Shown here: positions 34,666 through 46,528 of the stretch, in pieces
Numbering within the stretch: position 1 is the first letter of the stretch
Layout of the letters: every line of letters starts with the position of its first letter
From: Phoma sp. XZ068
Taxonomy: Eukaryota > Ascomycota > Dothideomycetes > Pleosporales > Didymellaceae
Direction of reading: 5' to 3'
NCBI GenBank assembly: GCA_004835665.1
Contig: RBKR01000008.1
Location: 1,302,001 to 1,366,000, forward strand
Length of the DNA stretch: 64,000 nt
Made by a program: the position numbers and the translations under genes
Notes under the pieces: generated by a model
Told to the model about the DNA's origin: nothing
The model's input: the letters and a program-made list of their open reading frames with translations, nothing else
The model's database searches: none

Positions 34666-37600
34666 ATGTCAGACATCCAGCAGTACCTGTTGGACTATGA
34701 CCGCAATAAGAACGAGGCCAGTGCGACCGCGCAGCGCAGCGCGAACCGTATGTGTGGGCGTTTGGAGGGGCAGAACAGGATGAAAGCTGATAGCAGGCAG
34801 AACTGCAAAGCGGCCAATTGAAGCTCCTGAGGCTTGTAGGAGACCTTGGAGAGTACTTCAACAGCGAAGATGGCGCCATACGATCGAAGACGATTTCTTA
34901 TCTCGCCGAAGTCCTCGCCGCAACCCCCCAGAAGGTGCTGTCTCTCCAGCAGCGCAACCTCCTCTGTGACTTTGTACTGTCCCGTACGGAAGACAGCGAG
35001 GGCCTAGGTTCCTGTGCGAAGGCGCTGCTGGCGCTGGAAGAGCTAGGAAGGTGGGACGATGGAAGGGTGGTGACCATAGTGGAAGCGCTGCTCAGCAACA
35101 CACACCCGCTGCGCCAGTACAAGCAGCAGACCGAACGATACCCTGTCCTTCGACTCATTGACACACTGATGGCCAAGTACCGCGAGGCGCTTAGAGCGCA
35201 TCACACCGACACCGGCGACTTCTTACCTCGCTTCATATCATACTTCGATGGCGAAAAGGACCCCCGCAACTTGATGGTCGTCTTCTCCATCCTAAGGGTG
35301 CCCATGACCGAGTGGAACATTGGTGCAGATGCCCAGGAACTCTTCGATGCTGTCTTCAACTACTTCCCAATCACGTTCCGACCGCCACCAGATGACCCAT
35401 ACGGTATTACTGCTCAAGATCTCAAAGACCGCCTCAGGGACTGCATATCCTCTACATCAGACTTTGCACCTTACGCCTTCCCTGCATTGTTGGACAAGCT
35501 CGATTCGACATCGATGAACACCAAACGTGACGTGCTTCAGACCATAACTGCATCAGTCAACGAATACGGCCCGCGTACCGTATCGCTTTATTCTATTACT
35601 CTCTGGGATGCTTTGAAATTCGAGATTCTGAATGTGCAAGAGGAGGATCTGGCCGAAGAAGCCCTGAACGGCCTAGCTGCGATTGCACGAACTCTGTCCC
35701 AAGGCACGAGTGGACCGCTAAACGCATACCTGCGGCCCATCATCAAAGAATGCAACGAACACCTTGAGGATGCACCAACGAAACAGTCACAAGCGTCTGC
35801 ACGCATATTGCACAAGATTGCACAAGTGTCTGCTGAGGTTACCAACATCCTGCTGGCGGGTGTCCTGCCTACTCTGTTCTTACTGTTCCAGAATGCAGAT
35901 ACCATGGCAAAACGAAGAGGTCTCCTCGAAGTTCTGATCCAATTAGTACGTGCCAACGTCGCTATATATGGCGACTGGCGTGCGCCAGGTGCCGCTGGAG
36001 ATCAAGTCGCTTCCAATGCTCTGATAGAGTTCAGAGGGCAATCACTGGAGGTCCTGCTCAACGGCCTGGAGTCAGCACCAGCGAAAGAGGTTTCGTTTCG
36101 GTTGGTGTGCCTCGACGGTCTATTACAGCTGGCTAAAGCACGGAAACTCCTGAGCGACGAAGATGTCGGTAAGACGATACAAGTGTTGCAGAATGTCGTT
36201 ATCCACGAAGAATCTTATGGAAAAGATGAAGTTAAAGAAGCAGCAGTCAATGGTATTGTGGACATTGCACACCAGAAGCCTCAAGCCGTGGTTGATAAAG
36301 CCTTCCCTGCCTTCTTGGCGCAGCTGCCGGACAGTGACGCTGATGGCAGGAGAAGCTACTCTTCGGTGTTGGAAGCATTTGCAAAGCTTGCAAGTGAGGA
36401 AAAAATCTTCGACACTGTCTTGCTACGACTGAAGAACAAGTTTGGTACAGCAGTGCAACAAGGGGCTTCGTCAGTTTACCTTGTTGCTCTGTTATCTGCT
36501 ATGCTCTACGCTCTCAACAAAGGGGAGGCTAAGCTCTCGCAAAACCCTGGAACTTCGACATATTACAATGACATTGCACTACCACTACTACAGCGAGCAT
36601 CGAGTACTGATTCGTCACACCCGGCCGCTTTTGAAGATGAAAGCACTCTCGATCTTGTTGGACGGATATGCGGCCTGATCATCCGATCACAAACTACTGA
36701 TTCCCAGGCTGCGATTGCCGCGGAATTATATACGCTCTTCCGTGGCACACCGCAATCAGACCTGCCTCCCTTCAGTCCCAGCGCTGCACCGGAATCGGAC
36801 AGAACCATGGTGATCAGTACACACCTCTTGGCCTCGTTACGAAAAGAGACTGCGCTCCCATGTGAGCTGCAGCTTCTCATCACATCGTTGGCCGAGTATG
36901 CACAAGAACCGCGACTCTCCATTCCGGTTCGATCGGCATCCTTACGCCAGATATCTCTCATCATCAACAAGTACTACTCTGCATCTGGCCTCAAGACTTG
37001 TATGGATCCCTTGGTATCCAGATTCGATCTCTTCAGCAGTGAGAAGCTTGACACCCAACGGATACGAGTTATCTTTGCCTGCCTGAAGGGCCTCGTTCTA
37101 AGGAGCAGCCCCGTCCTGAACACGTTGTACCCGACGGTACTTTCATTACTTTCACATCCGCAGCATGGCAGTACAGTTGCGCACGGCTTCACAACTCTTC
37201 TACAACCCGATGATTTGTTGACGAAGCCAAACCATTGCCAGATTTCAGGCTTACACAAGCAAAAGAGCTTTGCGCTGCTCGTACCCAACATAACAAAGTC
37301 CTTCCGCGAGGCACCGGCTGAGACCAAACCGAATTACCTCATTGCACTGAGCGGTGTGCTCAGATGGATGCCCTTTGACATTGTTGTCGAAGAAATCGAT
37401 CAGCTGGTTACCTTGCTCTTGCAGTCGCTGGACCTCCAAGGTATCGACATTGTAAAGGAAGCCACGATTGGAACACTCGCATCGACACTTGTGGAAAAGC
37501 CGAAGATCCTTGAGGAGCACAGTGGCAGCGTAATTTCTAGGCTGCTTGCCAACGCCACGGTCAGCAAGGACTCGGGTCCGCCAGCAAAAGTACGCGTAGC

Positions 37601-37784
37601 AGCGCTTCGGTGCTTGACCTTGGTGCCGGAAAAGTTCAAACAAGAGACTGTCTTGCCGTACCGAAGACAGGTGGTCAAGAAGCTTACAGCGGCATTGGAT
37701 GACAAGAAGAGAGAAGTTAGGAGTGCGGCGGTCAAGTGTCGCGCCAAGTGGTTGGAGATTGACGAGGCTGGCGATGATGATTAG
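34666..37784 (+). CDS. MMS19: MMS19 / Met18, cytosolic Fe-S assembly and DNA repair factor
   Basis: Two exons, 34666-34747 and 34801-37784 (53-bp intron), give 1,021 aa, close to the 1,030 of human MMS19. The N-terminal domain is evident: LKLLRLVGDLGEYFNSEDGA, IRSKTISYLAEVLAA, RFISYFDGEKDPRNLM, and PFAPYAFP-like SDFAPYAFPALLDKLDS. The rest is an alpha-helical HEAT-repeat solenoid, with AALRCLTLVPEK and a basic C-terminal RREVRSAAVKCRAKW-type repeat. MMS19 is the targeting subunit of the CIA complex that inserts Fe-S clusters into XPD, polymerases and other nuclear enzymes. The splice choice was fixed by frame; only the acceptor at 34800 keeps it open. Confidence 0.93.
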
Positions 37785-37971
37785 ATAACAGGTGATATGA
37801 AGTGGTTGAAAAGCTGAACAGATAGATTCGAAGATATCCCACTATACATCCAACTACGATTGATCGTGGACTCGACACTTTTGACATGCACATTGCCGCG
37901 AAGGTGGTATAACCCCTCTTGAACTCCCAAAATGCCGTAACGCCGCCCATGCAGTTTTTTTTTCCACTCTC

Positions 37972-39025
37972 CTACTGGCTCCTCGCCTTCTTCAGCAGTG
38001 CCTGCTTCAGTGCGTCATTACTGACCTCGTCGGCAGCGTCTGCGTCAGCCATCTCGGCATCGCCCTCGATATCCTCATCGCGGCTCCGCTTCAGACCCTT
38101 CATCTTCCTTGTCTGGAGCGTGTTGAAGTCCTGCTTGCCTGGGTGGATCTTGGCGACCTTGTCGCCCATGGCATCTGTCTCGATGTTTTTCTTCGTCCGT
38201 GCCTCGGTGCCCTTGGGCTTCTTCAATGCTTCCTTGAGCATGTCTGCGTCGGGGAACTGCTCGCGGCCGAGGGTGAAGTCGATGCGCGGGCCCATCTCCT
38301 CGACTTCGACGCGAGGAAGCTTTTGGCCGCTGCGCTTGGTCCGGAGCAGGTAGAAGCGCAGTTTGACGTCTGGGGTTGGACGGGCGTCGGTGGGCTCCTC
38401 GGCGCTGATGCTGATGAGGTATTGCAGGCCTTCGACGTCGACCTCGTCGGTGTCTTGGCCACGGAAGAGGTCAACGAGGAGGCTCTTGGCGAGCGTGTAC
38501 TTGGTCTCGTTGGGGTCTTCGAAGACGGTGCCGTGGAAGGAAATCAGCGGCTTGAGGCCGATGCTGGGCTTCTTGTTCTTGAACTGCTGCAGGGTGCGGA
38601 AGGTGTCGGGGTTGATGTAGAGCTCCAGCATGTCGAGCAGCTTGTGGTCGAAGGTGCGGACGAGGGTCAGGCAGTGCGGGCGCTTCTTCGAGTGCAGGGA
38701 CAGGGCGAGGAGCGAGGTGTCGTTCTTGAGGGAGAAGAACTCGAGCGACGAGGCATCGTCGAAGGGGTGGATGTCGTTCTTCTTGGTGAAGCGCTCGACA
38801 AAGGGTCGCTTGAGGGTGGCGAGGTCGGCGACGGCGAGCTTGAGGATCTGAGACGTCTTCTGGCCGGTGACGAAGAGCGTCGTCTTGGGGTTCTCGTGCT
38901 GCTGGGGCTCGCGGGCCTTCATGGCGCGCGCCGCGCGGGCGTTCTTGGGTTTACTGCATGGCCGTCAGTCGCGCGTTCACGCACACGGGGGCTGCAAGCG
39001 GGCAGACGTACACTGCCTTCAACAT
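37972..39025 (-). CDS. RPF2: Ribosome production factor 2 (Brix domain)
   Basis: Two exons: a 14-nt first exon (39025-39012) encoding MLKAV and 38953-37972, with a 58-bp intron. The product is 331 aa. The Brix domain covers about residues 30-230 (TTLFVTGQKTSQILKLAVAD, then LTLVRTFDHKLLDMLELYI, SFHGTVFEDPNETKYTLAKS). The C-terminal part carries the lysine-rich MKGLKRSRDED and an acidic stretch. Rpf2 acts with Rrs1 to load the 5S RNP onto the pre-60S particle in the nucleolus. A minimal first exon of this kind is easy to miss; without it the protein would start at an internal Met. Confidence 0.93.
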
Positions 39026-39403
39026 GGTGGGTGGCTGTCTGGACGTGTGCGGTGCAGCTGCGTGCTCTTGGCGCACTGGAACTTTTTCTGAGCCTGCCGC
39101 GCACGGACTGCATCTGATAACGCCGGCTGGCAGGCGCGACGCGGGGCTCTTTGCGCCGACCAGGGCAAAGCCGAAATCGCACGCCGCCAGTGGTGGGGGC
39201 GAGGGCCGTCAGCAAAAGCCGGGCCTGTCAGCGCGGCAGCCCATGGATTATCAGATGGTGCCATCCTTGTGCTCAATTCCTGCACACCCAGCTTTTCTCT
39301 GCGACCAGTACACCGCACACACGCACCACACGTGCACACACGCGCGCAAACACACGCTCGCGCACGCACACCACGCTCACACCCACACCCACACCACCCC
39401 GCC
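39026..39403. promoter_or_regulatory. Bidirectional promoter, RPF2 / glutaredoxin, with CA-rich leader
   Basis: These 378 bp separate divergent ATGs. From about 39,310 to 39,400 the plus strand is almost purely CA/CACG/CACC simple repeat, ending just before the glutaredoxin start, so it is probably in its 5' UTR. It could form an unstructured leader or be length-polymorphic. Confidence 0.55.
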
Positions 39404-40287
39404 ATGGCCACCGTACGCGAGGTCCCCGACGAGTCTGCCTTCGAGGCCACCATTCAGAGCCTCCCGCCGTCCACGCTCGCCGTCATCTACTTCCACGCGC
39501 CATGGGCCAAGCCCTGTGAGCAAATGTCCGTCATCTTGAAGACTCTCGCCAGCACATACCCCGCCGACGCACCCATCGCCTTCCTCTCGCTCAACGCCGA
39601 AGAGCTCCCGGATGTTTCCGAGCAGTATGACGTGACCGCTGTGCCCTACATTGTCGTCCAGAAGGAGGGCAGGACCCTCGACACCGTCAGCGGCTCTGAT
39701 GCCGCCAAGGTGCGCGCTGCCGTAGAACGATACGCCGGTGCTGGCTCTGGCGCAGCAGCATCAAGCCTGCCCCCAGCGCAGACGGTGACACGGCCACCCG
39801 TCGAGAACGGCGCAAATGGCGACAACACGAAGAATCTGGCATCATACGCACCGGCTGCCAGTGACCCCAAGACGGCCCCAGAGTACAGCTCAGCCGAGCA
39901 GGAGACAAGCAAGGAGGAGCTGCACAAGCGCCTATCAGAACTGGTCAAGGCTGCGCCCGTCATGCTCTTCATGAAAGGGACACCGAGCGCGCCCCAGTGC
40001 GGCTTCTCGAGGCAGACAGTCAGCGTGCTGCGTGAGAAGGGCATAAGATATGGCTTCTTCAACATCCTTGCCGACGACGAGGTCAGGCAGGGACTCAAGG
40101 AGTTTGCAGACTGGCCTACCTTCCCTCAAGTCTGGGTCGACGGCGAGCTTGTCGGTGGTTTGGACATTGTAGGTTCCCTGCTCGGCAGTCTAGGAGTACG
40201 ACTAACCCTGCACAGGTCAAGGAGGAATTCGAAAACGACCCCGAGTTCTTGGCCCAGTACTCCGTCAACCCGCCAAAGGCCGCCTAG
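39404..40287 (+). CDS. GRX4: Monothiol glutaredoxin of Grx3/Grx4 type
   Basis: Two exons, 39404-40168 and 40216-40287, give 278 aa. The N-terminal thioredoxin-like domain (1-110) has the degenerate active site WAKPC (Cys38). After a 60-residue Ala/Pro/Ser linker the glutaredoxin domain (about 170-270) has KGTPSAPQCGFSRQTV, with Cys199 in the CGFS motif. WPTFPQVWVDGELVGG follows, which binds glutathione. Trx-Grx CGFS proteins ligate a 2Fe-2S cluster with glutathione and deliver iron signals and cofactors in the cytosol; fungal members also control iron-responsive transcription factors. Reading through the 47-bp intron would give a false longer C-terminus. Whether it corresponds to Grx3 or Grx4 cannot be decided. 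Confidence 0.93.
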
Positions 40288-41343
40288 ATGGCTCGCTTCA
40301 AGTCTAGAGGTTCACGGAAGAGAATCTTTTTCAGCAACTTCTCGAGGAAACAAACAAATGTGGCATGCATCACTGTCCCAAGATATCATGACAATAAGTG
40401 GCGCCAATTCGCCAAAGGAATGCCCGGTTCGCTGTGCCCTCGCTGGAGAGGCCATCAACCGAGATAGATCATTTCGCGATACTGGACATATTAGCTTCTT
40501 GATTCACAGAAGCTGCAGTGTGGCAACGCTAGAGCCTTCGAATTGATTGAATTGACGAGCTATGACTAGATACCATATAAAAAGCTATTCCCACAATCGC
40601 ATCGTCATGAAACATTTCAGTGTTTGTACGGGGTGTGATCAAATCTGCCTACTTGAAGGCACTGCCGTTCTCTAAGTTACAAGGCAATCGTACTGCGGAG
40701 CTGTATCATACACGAATTTTGTCCCCCGCAATGGCATGCTTGCCACATACTACTTCCATAATATCTTGTTCACTTTGGTAAATTGATCGATGCTTTTCGA
40801 AACATGGCCGGCAACAAGGTATGACCATGCTGGTTGAAGTCTTTCCTGTCCCGCCCGTGAGGAGAATTGTCACCAGTGGAGCGGTGTTCCATGATTGCGT
40901 GCGATTAAGCTAATAATTTTGAGCTGTTCTATGTGTAGACATGCTCGGTCGCTGAAATCTGTCAGGCAATCCTGCTCCGATGCTCTGCGGTGGTAAGCGA
41001 TACTATTCCCCGCAGCCTTCCCCTGGACATGTCATGAGGCATCTTAGCTGAATGCTCCGCTACTTGGTTGTCAGTTGGTGCTACGAGCATTTAGGCACAA
41101 CTGGTAGGCTGGAACGTTGTTGTTTGGCGAGCATGCGAAGCAAAGGCCATCATCCTCACGCACTTTTGCTGAAGATGGTCATGCTACACTGTGAGCTGAT
41201 AGCCATATGAGTAACAATCGCACTCGATTGTGGTATCGTTCCGCTACAACGCTCATCCAGAATAACAAAACCATAGTCATCGACGTGAGTGTGCATACGC
41301 GCAACAAGCCTATGGTACACGCAGCACTTACCACCCACCCTAC
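40288..41343. other. Intergenic between convergent genes
   Basis: This is 1.06 kb between the glutaredoxin 3' end and the 3' end of the small minus-strand gene. I see no credible coding frame, RNA gene or repeat. Confidence 0.45.
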
Positions 41344-41832
41344 CTATGTGCATGTTTCAACTCCTTTCCTATCGTTGCTGTCCGCTGCCTCGACTGCCTC
41401 TGCAGTAGGTTCATCTGGTATATCAACGATAACACCTGGATCTTTCGACCTACTTGCCAGTATCGCAGCACGCGTCTACCAGAAATATCAGCATCTCATC
41501 CAAGTTGCGTCGTATAGCCAATACCCTACCTCTCTCCCTTGTTGCGATGCCCTCTTTCCACTCTCGCCCAAAAACTCGGCATCAACATCCTCATCTGCCG
41601 GGCTGAGCACCCTGCTCCCACTCGTCTCACGACGCTTCAGCTCCTGTTCTTGAGGGCTTGTGGGTATACCATCTAGCTCTACAGGCTGAGCGTTGATCGC
41701 AGGCACAGAAGTGTCTATCAAAGGAGCCCGTGTTGCGACGGCAGGGGAGGTCTTGTGTGGGAAGGTAGACGTTCGGGAAACGGGGGAGACGGGGTTTTCG
41801 TTGGGCGGGGAAATGGGGGTGGGGTCTGCCAT
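41344..41832 (-). CDS. Small uncharacterised protein, two exons, 144 aa
   Basis: Exons 41832-41530 and 41475-41344 with a 54-bp intron (GTAGGG donor, GCTGAT branch-like sequence, GTAG acceptor). The unspliced frame would run into a short, unlikely tail. Splicing instead yields QQGRE-TRAAILASRSKDPGV and then VIVDIPDEPTAEAVEAAD, whose regular hydrophilic helix-like composition supports coding. The N-terminal half is Pro/Ser/Thr-rich (starting MADPTPISPP). There is no signal peptide, membrane segment or known domain. An in-frame upstream ATG at 41910 would add 26 residues. It resembles small conserved fungal proteins of unknown function, but I cannot name a family. Confidence 0.55.
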
Positions 41833-42487
41833 TGCTGCGCACTTGAGCGGGCGAAAAGAATAAGTGTCTGCGTGTAAACCAAGGGAATTTTCAGCAATGC
41901 TTGGTGTCAATCACTACGCATAAGAAGAAGGCTGCATTCTAAACCTCGTGCGGCCAAACAAAGAGCCGGCTGCCTAGTAAGCTGTCGCGATACGCTGACG
42001 TCTGGTCCAGGATCCATATGGACAGGGAGTGGTCAGGTGGGGCACTGTTCCAGGGTTCAAATTTAGAACCTAAATTTAGCCAGCCCTACCTTTCCGCCTG
42101 TGATAGGCTCTAGAACAATACAAAAATTGTGTAGTACACTTCGATATTGCTGGTCCTACAATTGAGGAACTTGAGTGACATCTGCTTTGACTCAGATAGT
42201 ACACCTGCTACTGAGCTAATCGTGGACATGGAACCTTCCTCAGCATGGCCCAGTATCTGCGCTCGAAGTATCCATTTAATGATGTACAATCATTATGTCC
42301 GCAACGAATGCGCCGGTGCCTCGGGCATCTATCACCCATCGCCGAAAACTCATGTGGTTCGTCCAACCACCATTCGAGTACTACTCTTGCTTGGTGTTCA
42401 TCATGAAACCCATTACATACCCTTCACCATTACTGGTCTTCGGGTCAGTCTAAATGACGTCAGGCGGTTGCCATGCGAATATGAAGG
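41833..42487. other. Spacer between two minus-strand genes
   Basis: This 655-bp stretch contains the promoter of the small gene and the 3' UTR of the Zn2Cys6 gene. It has one short perfect inverted repeat at 42,059-42,077 (AAATTTAG, 3-nt loop, CTAAATTT). An open plus-strand frame (42,147-42,695) overlaps the regulator's last exon and looks like a shadow. Confidence 0.45.
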
Positions 42488-45244
42488 TCAAGGTTCACGT
42501 ACCCCCAAGAACACATTTTGCCCGAATGCGTTGGTCCGCTGGCTCTGCGACTGGGCGTTAGATACTGGTGGATTCTGTAATCCGCTCGTATCTGTCTGCA
42601 TGGGCATCCCGCTCAGATCCATCGGGAAAAAGTTGTTCTGGGCATCTATACCCGGGCCCTGGATATATGAATCCCATGCATCCTGCAAACGTTAGCATGT
42701 GATGTGCATTATTTCCAACTCAAATACATACCCAGTTGATGCTGTCTGTTGGTGGCAGGTCCAGGTTCTGGAAGAGATTGGCTCCAAAGAGATTCGAGAA
42801 TGGACTGGGGGCATTTTCAACGACTCCGGGCCCAGTTGTCGTACTTCCTCCATAGTTTGGTGTTACACCGGTCGACGGCTGCGGTACCGGGTCATTCAGT
42901 AGGTTCGCCATCGAAGCCGGATATCGTTGGTCGAACATGTTTGCCGAATTGGGTGTCATGCCACCAGTACTCAGCATACCCAGTGTCATTGCTGCAGAGT
43001 GCTCTGGAGCTACATTCGCATCGTCCATTGGCGTGCGATTGGGAAACGTCGATGCTGTGGAGAAGCTTCCTTGTGCCTGCCTGGTCGTGCGATCCTTCTT
43101 CAACTGGCTCAACATAACGCTGAGGGTAGTGTAGGCTTTATAGGCCTCCATCGAGTGGTCCTTCAAACCCTCCCAGATACCAACCGCTGTCTCGATGGCG
43201 TCGAGCATCTCATCAACCCGGTCTGAATTCCACGTGTAGATGTCCCCTGAAGACGAACGAGCTGGACGTTCAGACTTGATGGTATGGTAGAGATCAGATG
43301 AAACGATCATAGCCGCGAGTAGGAAATCAACTGTTGTGAGAGAGGAGATGAACCACTTGACATTCCGTAAGCGACCACCAGGTTGGCATTCTCGATGTAA
43401 TGTTGCCTGATGACGCAACATGGTCATCGATGCGTCAATGACAGCCGTCCTGGAATAGCTGAACCTTGTATGAACGCGAGCGTATGCGAGGTACTTCCTG
43501 TGCAAGACACAAATAATCTTGAGGTAAAGGAGATCGAGGTTGAATCGCTGCATGATCAAAGTCGATGTATCCCGGGCAGAATCGTCCATAGAGCGCATTT
43601 TTAGGTGTGGTGAGATGCTGTCATGGAGTTCTCGGGCCTGCGCATCGAGCTTCATGACTTCGTCGTATGACGAGCACGTCAAAGTATCAGTGAATTCGAC
43701 AGCCTCGCCCAGCTTATAGATCAGACGCGTGCGGTTGATGAGGAACAATGTAGGAGTTGCCTCCGTTTCTGGCCTGGACGGTGGCAGCACCTTCATGTCC
43801 TCGAACAGCTCGTCATCGTACAAGTTGCGCGGAACATCAGTATTAGTGTCCCGTGGTCGAACGATCGGCGGCAATCCAGCCTGCGCAGAGAAAAGAAGGT
43901 CGAAAGACCGCACACAAGCCCAGACCCTACGTCGCATCTCACCCTGGAATACAGATATGCCAGGATAGGGTGCTGGATCTCGGTGCATGCCTTGTCGCAT
44001 CGCTAACCTTACGATAATACCCGTGCTCATGAAAATACCCACTTCTGCGTCTCTACTTCGCGAGTACTCGGCATGAACATGCAGGATCAGGGTCTCAAGC
44101 ATGCCCTGAGTAGGTTGTGTGATGTCGGCCATGACTAGGCATTGCGCAGTTAGATCTCGGTACTCTTTGGACATAGCCCAAGATTTCCCACTGTACTCTG
44201 GCGGCTCATCGCCTGCCCTTGTGTAGGACTGTAGTGCAATGCACATCATGGAGTACACTAGACCTAGCCAGATAATAGGAGTATCATCAGGGCTTAGCCA
44301 GTGTCTATCATATTCCTTCTGGAACGTCGGCCCATGGACGATGTGGATGCCCGGGTCGTATGTGTTGAAGAAGCGTGACACGAGGATGTCAGCAGTAGGT
44401 TTCGGTGGAAATCGAGAGAGGATCTCGGATCTCGACATGGGCTTCATTTGACCGTACAAAAAGCCCGTCCCAGGCGGGTTTTCTTCGCTGTGACTTGCCT
44501 TGTACCGCTTCAACTGGTCATCGTACTGCTTCTTGTGTTCGGCAAAGTAATTCTTGACTTCCGAAAGCTACTCTATGTCAGATCGAATTTTGGGCATGGG
44601 CAGATTATATACGTACCTCGCCAAGTATAGCATACCAATGTGCTTCAGATGCAAATATCGTCTGGTTGTTGTTGACTTTCATGACTCCAATCGATTTTGT
44701 TACGGTTTCCATCTCGCTTTCTTCGCCTGCATCTTCTTCTGGTATTGATTCTGGCTGCCCATTGCTCATACCGCTGCTGATGTTACTCATATCAAATTGC
44801 TGGTCGGATGAACCACTATTGAGGCTGTTGGCGATAGCTGCCTGAGCAGCTGCAGGCCCAGCACTCTGAGCGCCATTGGTCATCAATGAGAGGACAAGTC
44901 CTTCGAGTCGGTCGATTCGATTTTGCATGTCATCAGGAGAGGTCGTTGTACCAGCACCGACCGGTGTCTTCTTCCGGTTGCCCGGGGAAGCATACGTACA
45001 CGATGCTGTGTCTCCACGCTTTGTACAATTGTCGCAAGGTTGTGCCCGATTGCATTTCAGCCTGTTTACGTGTTAGCAGAGAAAGTCATTCTCAGGTTGT
45101 ACACTTGACGTACTTTCTGTGTCGACATGGTCCACACGACAGAGGCACACGGTTCCTCTTACGCACAACTCTGAACTGAGGGTCTGGGGGCGATTGCCCC
45201 GCGCTGGAGGAGGTTGTAGAGGGCGGTGTGTGTTGCGGCAGCAT
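42488..45244 (-). CDS. Zn2Cys6 transcription factor with fungal-specific domain
   Basis: Four exons in transcript order: 45244-45114, 45061-44617, 44567-42732 and 42682-42488. The product is 868 aa. The zinc binuclear cluster is split by the first intron and restored by splicing: CGPCRHRK-LKCNRAQPCDNC then a final Cys in GDTASC, with spacing C-x2-C-x6-C-x5-C-x2-C-x8-C. A short coiled-coil (MQNRIDRLEGLVLSL) follows, suggesting dimer binding. The middle-homology (fungal_trans) domain spans about residues 230-560, with FFNTYDPGIHIVHGPTFQ and RRRVWACVRSFDLLFS. The C-terminus is Pro/Asn/Gly/Ser-rich, a possible activation region. The target pathway is unknown. In-frame sequence continues upstream of the ATG without another ATG, so an extra 5' exon is possible. 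Confidence 0.87.
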
Positions 45245-46528
45245 GCTGACAAGTCTCTTTCGCTGTCTATTCTGTGCTGGAAACCCGGAGGAAGCGGAGT
45301 TAATACCTTTAAGTCCGTATGAGTGTGTGATGGTGCTACGCGTCCCCGGTCGCCTGGGCACAGAATAAGGGCGCTACAGCTCTATCAGGTGTTTGCCCAG
45401 GTTCTGCAGGATAGTAATTGGTGTTCAAGCTGCGGCGACGAATGCGCAAAGATGCGGGACCCTACGGCTTTAAATCTTTCGACCCTGTGCCTATCTCCAG
45501 CCGGGCGTGCTGCCACGCGGTTGAAAACCTAGCACCGCCCTTGTGGTGTAGCTGCAGCAATGCCTGCGGTTCCTTCTCACCACCCTTCGTAGATGCACTT
45601 CTTGCCGTTCGACCTTCGACACCGTAAGTCTGTCTCGCTAGCGCGTTGCCCTGTATGCTCACCCACGAAGGTAGAGGCTGTGTTCGGCTGCGGCTCGGCC
45701 GACTGAGGTCCAAAGCAGTCGTCGTTGACTGTGGAAGTATGGTGTGATTCGAAAAGAGTATGGACGCAATTTCGGATCGTGTCGCAGACAACAAGCCTTC
45801 GTTTTGGGCCCACTTCGTGCCCGTCGTAAAGCAGAGACTGGAACTGTGCGAGCATGTCAGCTGCTGGTAATAGAGCCATCGCAATGATCTGTACATCTCT
45901 CTACTTACGGGCCCCAGTACGCCAGTGTCGAGGAGGAGCACACACACTGCGCTCAGCCCGTCGATAAGACTTGATACGTAACGTGCTCAGCTTCGCGACA
46001 CACAATAACGGTTATATAAGTACAACAGCGTTGTTGGTGGTGGTCGTTTGCTGGAGCAAGTAAGATCAATGCACAACTATTAACTCCGTTGGACCACGGC
46101 TTGGCATCCAGGCTTCATGCCGTCACTCAAAGCATCGTCGACCTGACTAATCTATGCAGGTCTGACTCACACAAGCGCGGTAACTACGCGAAGCTGTGGC
46201 CTGCAAGAGCTTCACGTTCATCCGGATTAAGTCTTCATCGTCCCAAGTCCGTTCCCTTCAGCGTTGGTGGGGTCGATGTGAATGCACGGCCTCCCCCGCC
46301 TTAGCTGTTTTTGGCGGCTGTGGGCGAACCATACTTCTTGGCTGTTCTGCAGCCGGTGAGCACATCCCTCGATGTGTTAGAAGATACTGCTTGTTAAGAG
46401 ACTTGAGCACGACTTTTCAGGCTAGCCTTCTCAGCGCTGCCTTTAAAAGTCGACCGAGGCATAAGTCGTGGTAAGGGATAGTAGGTCAGAAGAGCGGAGA
46501 GGTTTTGCTAGACATATTCTACATCTAG
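45245..46528. promoter_or_regulatory. Promoter / 5' region of the Zn2Cys6 gene
   Basis: This 1.28-kb stretch lies between the regulator start and the AlkB-like 3' end. It includes open minus-strand frames at 45,462-45,947 and 45,577-45,879. The second ends in CRRSNGKKCIYEGW, superficially like a zinc cluster, but the real cluster is already complete downstream. I read the area as a long regulatory leader, possibly with upstream ORFs. Confidence 0.4.

Noticed and set aside
42147..42695. 182-codon plus-strand ORF
   Set aside because: Its 3' half is antisense to the last exon of the Zn2Cys6 gene and the product has no recognisable feature.
45462..45947. Two overlapping minus-strand frames, one ending in CRRSNGKKCIYEGW, as a separate gene or an upstream zinc-cluster exon
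   Set aside because: The zinc cluster of the downstream regulator is complete without it, the Cys spacing does not form a cluster, and the two frames contradict each other.
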